Positions 1-4,916 of a stretch of 6,152 nt of DNA are shown here, one piece after another. Within the stretch, counting starts at the first letter, position 1; each line of letters begins with the position of its first letter. This stretch comes from an uncultured Chloroflexota bacterium (GTDB taxonomy: Bacteria; Chloroflexota; Anaerolineae; Anaerolineales; Villigracilaceae), in NCBI GenBank assembly GCA_903837815.1, contig CAILWD010000455.1, forward strand, positions 1 to 6,152, given 5' to 3'. The translations under genes were made by a program, and so were the position numbers. The notes beneath the pieces were generated by a model. It had not been told where the DNA came from. It was given only the letters and a program-made list of their open reading frames with translations, and made no database searches.

Positions 1-2
1 AT

Positions 3-116
3 CGTAACGAATTCCATAAAATCTTGGCAGGTGCTTATTTGCGTGGTTATAAAATTAAGCAACGAAAGAAAACTCTTTTTATGCCTGTCACTGTAATTAA
101 GAAACCAGAGTTCTAG
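3..116 (+). CDS. C-terminal fragment of an unidentified protein (5' end outside window)
   Basis: The frame starting at base 3 is open to a TAG at 114-116 and gives 37 residues, ending in a basic stretch (GYKIKQRKKTLFMPVTVIKK) followed by PEF. The mix of hydrophobic and Lys/Arg residues looks like a genuine protein tail, and the other two forward frames close earlier (TAA at 94-96 in frame 1, and TAA at 5-7 in frame 2). The stretch is AT-rich compared with the GC-rich bases that follow it. The tail vaguely resembles the ends of small methyltransferases or glycosyltransferases, but too little is visible to name a family. That it is a gene end is inferred from the reading frame and amino-acid make-up only. 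Confidence 0.45.
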   Translation, partial: RNEFHKILAGAYLRGYKIKQRKKTLFMPVTVIKKPEF

Positions 117-247
117 AAGGCACTGGCGCGAACAGGTGCAGGTCGTTGGCTTGGCCGGGGCGGATACACTCACGGGGACCGAGCTCAAGCGCGGCTGACA
201 ATCTCATCTTGATGGCATTTTGTAATGTTTAGCGGATAGAATCTGAG

Positions 248-253
248 TATAAT
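248..253 (+). promoter_or_regulatory. Candidate -10 box for the secreted repeat protein gene
   Basis: A perfect TATAAT lies 16 bases before the start codon at 270. No convincing -35 hexamer sits 16-18 bases upstream. Transcription would start near base 260, so the mRNA leader would be only about ten bases and the Shine-Dalgarno sequence would lie at its very 5' end. A similar close spacing (TATAAA at 4894-4899, start at 4917) occurs before the last gene. Confidence 0.4.
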
Positions 254-269
254 AACAAAGAGGAATCTT

Positions 270-1220
270 ATGACCCGCCGATCTCTTGCTGTTTTAATTA
301 CACTCTGCCTGTTAGGCATCAGCTGGGCGCCTGCGCGCGCGCAAGCCCAGGATTCCAGGTATTTTAAAGAGACTGGGCATAATGTAAAGGGAGATTTCCT
401 GGCGTATTATGATAGTAACCCCAACGCCATGTTTTTATATGGGTACCCAATCACGGAGGAATTTATTAGCAAGGACGGCAAAATGGCGCAATATTTTCAG
501 CGTGCCCGCTTTGAATACCGTGCCGACTTGCCGGCAGGTCAACGCGTGCAGGTGACGCAATTGGGGCGCGCGACCTACACCTCGACCGGGGCATTGAGTG
601 TATCGAATGCCTTTGCCTGTCGAACCTATTCTGAAACCGGTTATCCTGTTTGTTTTGCTTTTCTCGAATTCTTTGATCAGTATGGCGGGCCGGCGCAGTT
701 TGGATACCCCATTTCGGGATTTGAGTATCATGAAAACAAGATCGTCCAATATTTCGAAAATGCCCGCATGGAGTGGCAGCCGTGGAGGCTGGAAGGCCAG
801 AGGGTTGTGCTTTCGGACCTCGGCCGCATGTATTTCGATAACCTGGGCGAAGACCCCGCCCTGCTTTCGCCGGTCAACCCCGCAGGTGATAATACCACCG
901 ACGGCGCCAATGTCGTCAATTTACAGGTGCGCGCCTTTGCCTGGAAAGCGGTGACCCTGGCCTCCGATTCACAGTTGATCTTCGTTATTGTGCAGGATCA
1001 GAATCTGCAACCGGTTTCGAATGCCAGTTGCTCGACATTAACGTATTGGCCGGATGGCCACTCCAACACCTCCATGCTGACCACAAATACCAACGGCGTG
1101 GGAATGCTTCCGCTTTCCTTCACCAACCAGCCTTACAGCGGATTGATCTATGTCGACGTCGCCTGTGTGTTCGAAAATTTGAGCGCAACCACCACCACGT
1201 CATTCAGGATTTGGTATTAA
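270..1220 (+). CDS. Exported protein with two LGFP-like tandem repeats and a C-terminal Ig-like domain
   Basis: The 316-aa product begins with a typical signal peptide (MTRRSLAVLITLCLLGISW), with a likely cut near ARA-QAQ at residues 24-25, so it should act outside the cytoplasmic membrane. Residues 36-107 and 124-193 are two copies of one repeat. Each runs from G-x-x-V through a FL...D segment, then (F/Y)GYPI, K-(M/I)-(A/V)-QYF, AR-(F/M)-E, GQRV and LGR-x-Y. The GYPI core recalls LGFP-type cell-surface repeats, but the match is by eye. Residues 215-316 look like an all-beta, Big_1-like module with T-N-T-N-G-V-G before its last strands. C117/C128 and C254/C299 could form disulfides. The start is supported by AAAGAGG at 257-263, six bases before the ATG. 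No catalytic motif is visible, so an adhesive or envelope role is only a guess. The gene is monocistronic, closed by the hairpin just downstream and convergent with the protease gene. Confidence 0.85.
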   Translation: MTRRSLAVLITLCLLGISWAPARAQAQDSRYFKETGHNVKGDFLAYYDSNPNAMFLYGYPITEEFISKDGKMAQYFQRARFEYRADLPAGQRVQVTQLGRATYTSTGALSVSNAFACRTYSETGYPVCFAFLEFFDQYGGPAQFGYPISGFEYHENKIVQYFENARMEWQPWRLEGQRVVLSDLGRMYFDNLGEDPALLSPVNPAGDNTTDGANVVNLQVRAFAWKAVTLASDSQLIFVIVQDQNLQPVSNASCSTLTYWPDGHSNTSMLTTNTNGVGMLPLSFTNQPYSGLIYVDVACVFENLSATTTTSFRIWY

Positions 1221-1240
1221 CAGCCTTAGCCTAAAACCGA

Positions 1241-1276
1241 AAAGAAGGCGTTCATTGCGAACGCCTTCTTTTTTTT
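1241..1276 (+). terminator. Rho-independent terminator, probably bidirectional
   Basis: GAAGGCGTTC (1244-1253) and GAACGCCTTC (1259-1268) form a perfect 10-bp stem around the loop ATTGC, followed by eight T residues (1269-1276). Three A:T pairs can extend the stem (1241-1243 with 1269-1271). It lies 20 bases after the stop of the secreted-protein gene. Read on the minus strand, the same hairpin is followed by TTTT-CGG-TTTT, so it can also end the convergent protease transcript. Confidence 0.93.
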
Positions 1277-1282
1277 ACCTTT

Positions 1283-1423
1283 TTAGCGCGTGATTTCCAC
1301 CGATGATTCTCCGCCGCGCATCAAAATTATAGACATGATAATCACCAAATCCTGTGCGAAGTGGATTGCCCAGGCGATGAATGGTCTCTGTGTTTCAACG
1401 AGGCGATGCGGGCTTGTCATCAT
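1283..1423 (-). CDS. Possible small ORF (46 aa) downstream of and in frame with the M50 protease
   Basis: On the minus strand an ATG-ATG pair at 1423-1418 opens a 46-codon frame ending at a TAA (1285-1283), just before the terminator hairpin. The product would have one hydrophobic stretch (FIAWAIHFAQDLVIIMSIIL, residues 15-34) followed by a polar tail, as in a single-span membrane peptide. It lies in the same frame as the protease gene. After the protease stop at 1471-1469 the frame stays open for all 61 codons up to this TAA, so it could also be the remnant of a longer protease C-terminus. No Shine-Dalgarno sequence precedes the ATG pair, and an open frame of this size can arise by chance. 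Function unknown. Confidence 0.22.
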   Translation of the reverse strand: MMTSPHRLVETQRPFIAWAIHFAQDLVIIMSIILMRGGESSVEITR

Positions 1424-1468
1424 GACAGCCGTAATGGAGGGAGATTGATTACGTGGAAGTTGCGGGAT

Positions 1469-2227
1469 TTACCATCTTCCAGCGCCGCCTTGCAAGGCTT
1501 GAAAACTTTGGAAGGCGAGCAGCCCGAACAAAACTGCCATATAGGTACTTTGCAGGAGGAGCAAACCTGCGATTGCCATCGCCACGCCTGAGATGACCGA
1601 GACCCAAAGCGACGTGCGCAACCCATTCAGCGGGTCGGTTTGGATCAGAATCTGTCTCGTGACCGTACCGCCATCCAATGGGTGAACAGGAATCAGGTTG
1701 AGAACTCCCCAAAAGATATTTACCCAAAGCAGGCTCATGAAGAAGGAGGTTAAAATTTCCCAGCCTGACGGGAAGAGGACGATGGGAAAGGGAATGAACC
1801 CGAACACAAAATTGGGGATGATCACGCCGCCCAACGGAATTGAAGCAATCAGGAGAATGCCGGCAAACAGGAAACCGGAAAAGGGACCTGCAAGAGAAAT
1901 GAGAATTTGCTGGTTCGGCGAAATCGCCACACTTGCATACCTTCCGCCCCACGAGATGGACTCCGGCACGGTCAAACCGCCAGTCGCATGGAGGATGATC
2001 TCGGATTCCTGTCCGTACCGCCGCAAAGCCAGCGCATGTCCCAATTCATGGATGGTGATGGAGACAAAAGCGGCAATCACCCAGCCCAGTATTTTGGCGG
2101 GGCTGCCGGCGGAGGAGCCGAAGAGGATGATAATCAGCCAGAATAGCGGATGAACCCGCACGCGGAATCCAGCCACGGAAAAACGCAGGTCAAAGCGGGT
2201 GGGAGGCGGGGCTTGTAATAGAAACAT
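1469..2227 (-). CDS. Site-2 protease family (peptidase M50) integral membrane zinc metalloprotease
   Basis: The 252-aa product carries the two hallmarks of M50 intramembrane proteases. One is HELGH at residues 60-64 (HExxH, two zinc-binding His and the catalytic Glu). The other is NLIPVHPLDGG at 177-187, where D185 is the expected third zinc ligand (the NPxPxxPLDGG-type motif). A conserved SLAGP loop sits at 111-115. Hydrophobic segments around 27-40, 46-62, 108-130, 135-153, 160-178 and 208-240 predict a polytopic membrane protein that cleaves within or near the membrane. No PDZ or CBS domain is present, so this is the minimal core form. The substrate cannot be read from context. The ATG at 2227-2225 is the first in the frame. 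The nearest Shine-Dalgarno-like AAGG lies 13 bases upstream, rather far, so the start is less certain than the family. The gene is divergent from the thiolase gene and convergent with the secreted-protein gene. Confidence 0.92.
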   Translation of the reverse strand: MFLLQAPPPTRFDLRFSVAGFRVRVHPLFWLIIILFGSSAGSPAKILGWVIAAFVSITIHELGHALALRRYGQESEIILHATGGLTVPESISWGGRYASVAISPNQQILISLAGPFSGFLFAGILLIASIPLGGVIIPNFVFGFIPFPIVLFPSGWEILTSFFMSLLWVNIFWGVLNLIPVHPLDGGTVTRQILIQTDPLNGLRTSLWVSVISGVAMAIAGLLLLQSTYMAVLFGLLAFQSFQALQGGAGRW

Positions 2228-2286
2228 GAAGTTTTATTTTCCTTGTACTGTAATTTTGGCTTGCGCAAAACGATGGCGCTGCGGGC

Positions 2287-2292
2287 AGTATA
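2287..2292 (-). promoter_or_regulatory. Weak candidate -10 box for the M50 protease gene
   Basis: Read on the minus strand, TATACT at 2292-2287 matches the -10 consensus at five of six positions and would give a leader of about 50 bases before the start at 2227. No good -35 is found at normal spacing. The box sits within the self-complementary AGTATACT (2287-2294). Confidence 0.25.
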
Positions 2293-2431
2293 CTCTGATA
2301 TTGGCTTTCACAGTTTACTTTTGAAATTCAACCGAAGTCCGACCAGCCGTCGCCGCCGAATCCGCATTCCCAAACTTTGCTGCGGGCTGGGACTTTCAAC
2401 AACATACCACAGCAAGCCGCCAGTTGTCGGG

Positions 2432-2440
2432 TGGTAAAAT
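2432..2440 (+). promoter_or_regulatory. Candidate extended -10 for the thiolase gene
   Basis: TGGTAAAAT combines an upstream TGG with a one-mismatch -10 hexamer (TAAAAT, 2435-2440). It lies 31 bases before the thiolase ATG, so the start of transcription would fall about 14 bases before the GGAG at 2461-2464. No -35 hexamer is obvious. Its position inside the divergent spacer between protease and thiolase fits a promoter. Confidence 0.33.
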
Positions 2441-2471
2441 TTACGCAGAATTTCACACCTGGAGAATCAAA

Positions 2472-3683
2472 ATGAAAAATCCTGTCATTGTTGACGCAAT
2501 TCGCATGCCCGTTGGCGCGTTGGGCGGTTCGCTGGCTTCTGTCCGCCCCGACGACATGGCGGCGCATGTCATCAAGTCTATTCTCGAACGCAACCCGATT
2601 GCCCCCGCGCTTGTTGAAGAAGTTTTCATGGGATGCGCGAATCAGGCGGGGGAGGATAACCGCAACGTGGCGCGCATGGCGGCGCTGCTGGCGGGACTTC
2701 CGCTGGAAGTGGGCGGCGTGACCGTGAACCGACTCTGCGCCTCAGGCTTGAACGCGATCAACATGGCGGCGCGAGCCATCAAAGCAGGCGAAGGGGATGT
2801 GTACATCGCGGGCGGAGTCGAGTCGATGAGCCGCGCTCCGTACTCGCTGCCGAAGGCTGAATCAGGCTTCCCGTTTGGAAATCTCACCGCGTACGACACG
2901 GCTCTTGGCTGGCGTTATCCAAACCCCAAAATGAAAGAAATGTACGGCACCGATGCAATGGGCGAGACCGCCGAAAACATCGCTCGCGAACGTCCTCATA
3001 TCACCCGCGAAAAGCAGGACGCGTTTGCCGCGCGTTCGCATCAACTGGCTGTCGCCGCAATTGACTCAGGCAGATTCAAGCAGGAGATCGTCCCCGTCTC
3101 CATTCCCCAGAAAAAAGGCGACCCGAAAATTGTGGACACGGACGAACGTCCGCGCCGCGACACGACGCTGGAATCGCTTGCCAAACTCAAGCCTGCCTTT
3201 GCCAAAGAGGGCGGAACTGTCACCGCTGGCAATTCATCTGGATTAAATGACGGCGCCGCCGCGCTCTTGGTGATGAGCGAAGAAACCGCCCAACGCCTCA
3301 GCCTGAAACCGATTGCTCGAATCGTCACCTCCGCCTCGGCTGGGGTCGCTCCGCGTGTGATGGGCTACGGTCCTATTCCCGCGACGAAGAAGGCTCTCGA
3401 ACGGGCTGGCTTGAAAATCAACGACATCGGCTTGATGGAATTGAACGAAGCCTTTGCCATTCAGTCGCTTGCGGTGATCGAAGGCTTGGAGATCGACCCC
3501 GAACTGGTCAACGTCAACGGCGGCGCAATCGCCATCGGACATCCGCTCGGCTGTTCGGGCGCGCGCCTGATGACCACGCTGGTTCACGAGATGCGCCTGC
3601 GCGGAAACGTCAAATACGGCGTGGCAACCCTGTGCGTGGGCGTTGGTCAAGGCGAAGCGACGGTGGTGGAATATCTTGGTTAG
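2472..3683 (+). CDS. Thiolase (acetyl-CoA C-acyltransferase), 3-oxoadipyl-CoA thiolase-like
   Basis: The 403-aa length is typical of a soluble degradative or biosynthetic thiolase, which makes or splits 3-ketoacyl-CoA with CoA and acetyl-CoA. All catalytic elements are present: the nucleophile C89 in NRLCASG, NEAFA at 325-329, H357 in GHPLG, and the general-base C388 in [17 protein letters not shown] (114-123) and ETAENIARE (165-173) are also thiolase signatures. [19 protein letters not shown] (52-70) and the CVGVGQG ending resemble PcaF/PaaJ enzymes, which cleave 3-oxoadipyl-CoA in aromatic-compound breakdown. No other gene of such a pathway is in view, so the substrate is inferred and general acetyl-CoA acetyltransferase activity remains possible. 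A further in-frame start at 2424 would add 16 residues, but the family begins near [11 protein letters not shown], and GGAG at 2461-2464 sits seven bases before the ATG at 2472. It is monocistronic as far as can be seen, and no good terminator hairpin follows it. Confidence 0.93.
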   Translation: MKNPVIVDAIRMPVGALGGSLASVRPDDMAAHVIKSILERNPIAPALVEEVFMGCANQAGEDNRNVARMAALLAGLPLEVGGVTVNRLCASGLNAINMAARAIKAGEGDVYIAGGVESMSRAPYSLPKAESGFPFGNLTAYDTALGWRYPNPKMKEMYGTDAMGETAENIARERPHITREKQDAFAARSHQLAVAAIDSGRFKQEIVPVSIPQKKGDPKIVDTDERPRRDTTLESLAKLKPAFAKEGGTVTAGNSSGLNDGAAALLVMSEETAQRLSLKPIARIVTSASAGVAPRVMGYGPIPATKKALERAGLKINDIGLMELNEAFAIQSLAVIEGLEIDPELVNVNGGAIAIGHPLGCSGARLMTTLVHEMRLRGNVKYGVATLCVGVGQGEATVVEYLG

Positions 3684-3741
3684 AAGGTTTGAATGTTGTC
3701 ACCTAATTTTTTTGCAAAATACCCTACACGTCATTGACGAT

Positions 3742-3855
3742 TGACTGGCTGAAAACCCTTTTAGCCACAGATTTCACGGATGAGCATGGATTTTTTTAAT
3801 TCAATCGGTGAAAATCCGTGTAATCTGTGGCAAGGTTTTGGGTAAACGCCAGTCA
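3742..3855. repeat. 114-bp imperfect inverted repeat (MITE- or REP-like element)
   Basis: Outer arms TGACTGGC (3742-3749) and GCCAGTCA (3848-3855) pair perfectly. Next, AAAACC (3752-3757) pairs with GGTTTT (3834-3839). The 18-bp inner arms, GCCACAGATTTCACGGAT (3764-3781) and ATCCGTGTAATCTGTGGC (3814-3831), match at 17 of 18 positions. The 32-base centre is AT-rich. Copied as RNA it would fold into one long hairpin. No ORF lies inside. The size and terminal inverted arms suggest a small non-autonomous mobile or dispersed repeat, but no target-site duplication was identified and no second copy is in the window. It is not a standard terminator, because no T-run follows the right arm. Confidence 0.7.
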
Positions 3856-3871
3856 CAAGCAATGAGTTGTA

Positions 3872-3890
3872 GCCCAATCTTGGATTGAGC
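3872..3890. repeat. Short hairpin between the inverted repeat and the tandem array
   Basis: GCCCAATC (3872-3879) and GATTGAGC (3883-3890) pair at seven of eight positions around the loop TTG. No T-run follows, so it is not a typical terminator. It may be part of the neighbouring repeat complex, but its role is unknown. Confidence 0.4.
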
Positions 3891-3928
3891 CCGTCGAAAT
3901 CCTGGGCAAAATGTAGGTGTCAGGTCTG

Positions 3929-4145
3929 ATTTATTTCCCCCTGCTTCGTAGTTTGAATACGAAGGCTCGTGGTTTTGTCCCCCCGCTTCGTAGTTTGAAT
4001 ACGAAGGTTCGTAGTTTTGTCCCCCTGCTTCGTAGTTTGAATACGAAGGTTCGTAGTTTTATCCCCCCGCTTCGTAGTTTGAATACGAAGGTTCGTGGTT
4101 TTGTCCCCCCGCTTCGTAGTTTGAATACGAAGGCTCGTAGTTTTG
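3929..4145. repeat. Tandem array of five 42-bp units, each with an internal hairpin
   Basis: Units begin at 3943, 3985, 4027, 4069 and 4111, exactly 42 bases apart. A degenerate piece of an earlier unit lies at 3929-3942, and the last copy loses similarity after 4145. The first 23 bases are identical in all five. They contain CTTCGTA-(GTTTGAA)-TACGAAG, a 7-bp stem with a 7-base loop. The second half reads G(G)(T/C)TCGT(A/G)GTTTT(G/A)T followed by a C-run, and it repeats the TTCGTAGTTT of the first half, so the unit may itself derive from a 21-bp duplication. Unit positions 24, 29, 35 and 42 are the only variable ones before the break, and all are transitions. There are no unique spacers, so this is not a CRISPR array. 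It is most likely a non-coding intergenic repeat, with function unknown. Confidence 0.92.
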
Positions 4146-4310
4146 CGGATCTCCCGAAGGTTTCTAAAAAATTAGGGCGCCTTTCTGCAAAGCCTTTGGA
4201 ACGGCGCGCAATGGGCATGGTTCTTTGGTCACAAATTCGGTGTCTTCTTAAGGGATGCGCCGTACGTCAGCGGGGAGAAAAAACTGGTCGGGCGGATCAA
4301 ACCTTCGGGA
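4145..4310. repeat. Spaced inverted 12-mer, each copy preceded by GCGGATC
   Basis: TCCCGAAGGTTT at 4152-4163 and its exact complement AAACCTTCGGGA at 4299-4310 are 135 bases apart. Each copy is directly preceded by the same heptamer GCGGATC (4145-4151 and 4292-4298). The left heptamer begins exactly at the base where the 42-bp array ends. A perfect 12-bp pair at this distance could be chance or the edge of a small element. No ORF was found between the arms. Confidence 0.45.
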
Positions 4311-4345
4311 TGTTTCTCCTCTTTCTCTCAAAATGCTTGTTTAAC

Positions 4346-4376
4346 TTGACATTTCGCTTATTTTTCCGCATACTAT
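4346..4376 (+). promoter_or_regulatory. Sigma-70-type promoter for the 115-aa protein gene
   Basis: A perfect TTGACA (-35) lies at 4346-4351. The -10 is either CATACT (4369-4374, 17-base spacing) or TACTAT (4371-4376, 19-base spacing). The -10 lies within a perfect 11-base palindrome, GCATA-C-TATGC (4368-4378), which could be a small operator. Transcription would start near 4383, about 57 bases before the ATG. Confidence 0.6.
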
Positions 4377-4391
4377 GCATAACACAAATCT

Positions 4392-4406
4392 TGGGGGTGT
4401 GCCCCA
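4392..4406 (+). promoter_or_regulatory. Leader hairpin near the predicted mRNA 5' end
   Basis: TGGGG (4392-4396) pairs with CCCCA (4402-4406) around the loop GTGTG. The hairpin begins about ten bases after the predicted transcription start and lies 18 bases before the TGGAGG ribosome binding site (4425-4430), which it does not cover. A 5' stem of this kind could stabilise the mRNA; this role is inferred. Confidence 0.4.
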
Positions 4407-4439
4407 GGAGTGGAAAGTGAAAAATGGAGGATTATTCAC

Positions 4440-4787
4440 ATGCCCAAGAAACTGTATCCAACCGATGTGCTCGAACAAGCCCAAAGCGTCCTTGCCGCCT
4501 GGAATCAGATCGACGATGATCTGACCTATGGCACAGTCACCAACGCCACGCTATCGGCTGTCATCACCCGATCGAGCGGACTCCTGTCTCAAATGGACAT
4601 GCTCGAAGCGCAGCTCACCGATCTGCGTAATCAGCGCGACGCTGTTTATCAGGAACTTTGGGACAAGGTCAAGCGGGTGCGGAACGGTGTCAAAGCCAAC
4701 TACGGCGACGACTCGTCGCAATATGAGATGGTTGGCGGCACGCGCCTCAGCGAACGCAAGTCTCCTACGCGGAAAGCCAAAGCGTAG
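4440..4787 (+). CDS. Uncharacterised 115-aa helical (coiled-coil) protein
   Basis: I do not recognise a named family. The product begins MPKKLYPTDVLEQAQSVLAA and is predicted to be mostly alpha-helical. Residues about 50-80 (LLSQMDMLEAQLTDLRNQRD and on) show heptad-like spacing of Leu, Met and Val, as in a coiled coil. The tail (about 83-115) is polar and basic, with NYGDDSSQYEMVGGTRLSER followed by Lys/Arg-rich residues. No signal peptide, membrane span or catalytic motif is visible, so it is probably cytoplasmic, and nucleic-acid or protein binding would be a guess. The ATG at 4440 is chosen because TGGAGG (4425-4430) ends nine bases before it. A GTG at 4410 would add ten residues, but its only Shine-Dalgarno-like sequence (CAGGAG) touches the start codon. 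It has its own promoter and is separated from the next gene by 129 bases. Confidence 0.78.
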   Translation: MPKKLYPTDVLEQAQSVLAAWNQIDDDLTYGTVTNATLSAVITRSSGLLSQMDMLEAQLTDLRNQRDAVYQELWDKVKRVRNGVKANYGDDSSQYEMVGGTRLSERKSPTRKAKA

Positions 4788-4893
4788 TATGTCAACCCGC
4801 CGCCTGATTCCTGTTGCGAGATAGGGGTCGGGCAGCGCGGGCGTTATAGGGGTTTGTACGGGATGCTGGATAAACGGTGGTTGGGTGCTGTCC

Positions 4894-4899
4894 TATAAA
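4894..4899 (+). promoter_or_regulatory. Candidate -10 box for the EVE-domain gene
   Basis: TATAAA lies 17 bases before the ATG at 4917, with no matching -35 at normal spacing. The sequence turns AT-rich here, which makes chance matches more likely. A weak Shine-Dalgarno-like AAAAGAG ends six bases before the start. Confidence 0.3.
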
Positions 4900-4916
4900 A
4901 CATAAAAGAGTAAATA

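Larger units (their letters stand above)
3684..4345. other. Repeat-rich gene desert between thiolase and the small helical protein gene
   Basis: About 660 bases hold no gene I can support. From left to right it contains a 114-bp inverted repeat, a short hairpin, a 42-bp tandem repeat array and a spaced 12-bp inverted repeat, each listed separately. An open frame crosses the array on each strand (3917-4420 forward, 3931-4218 reverse). I reject both as genes because they follow from the unit length being a multiple of three. The 4146-4298 stretch is otherwise unremarkable apart from a possible GCGCC/GGCGC stem. Confidence 0.7.

Noticed and set aside
1411..1430. Inverted repeat around TGTCAT-C-ATGACA
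   Set aside because: Short, no T-run, and inside a possible small ORF. It could be chance, and nothing nearby suggests an operator.
1449..1952. 167-codon reverse frame overlapping the M50 gene
   Set aside because: It overlaps the M50 frame, which has clear HELGH and PLDGG motifs. The alternative product has no family features and is a shadow frame.
3681..3712. Terminator after the thiolase (AGGT...ACCT then T-run)
   Set aside because: The stem is only about four pairs with a long loop, too weak to call despite the seven T residues.
3929..4145. CRISPR array
   Set aside because: The units are contiguous 42-mers with no unique spacers, and no cas gene is in the window.
3931..4218. Reverse 95-codon frame across the tandem repeats (FVFKLRS-type repeats)
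   Set aside because: The same period effect on the other strand. The unit differences (G/R, T/I, P/L, A/T) show no protein-level constraint.
3917..4420. Forward 167-codon frame across the tandem repeats (LRSLNTK-type repeats)
   Set aside because: It stays open because the unit is 42 bases. All unit variation is non-synonymous, there is no ribosome binding site before 3917, and the frame runs on through the promoter of the next gene.
4765..4787. CTACGC/GCGTAG stem at the end of the 115-aa gene as a terminator
   Set aside because: Only 6 bp with an 11-base loop, located inside the coding sequence, with no following T-run.
4791..4848. Integron attC-like site (CAACCCGC ... GCGGGCGTT) before the AT-rich gene
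   Set aside because: The end boxes do not fit the attC core consensus, the pairing needs a bulge, and no integrase or second site is visible.
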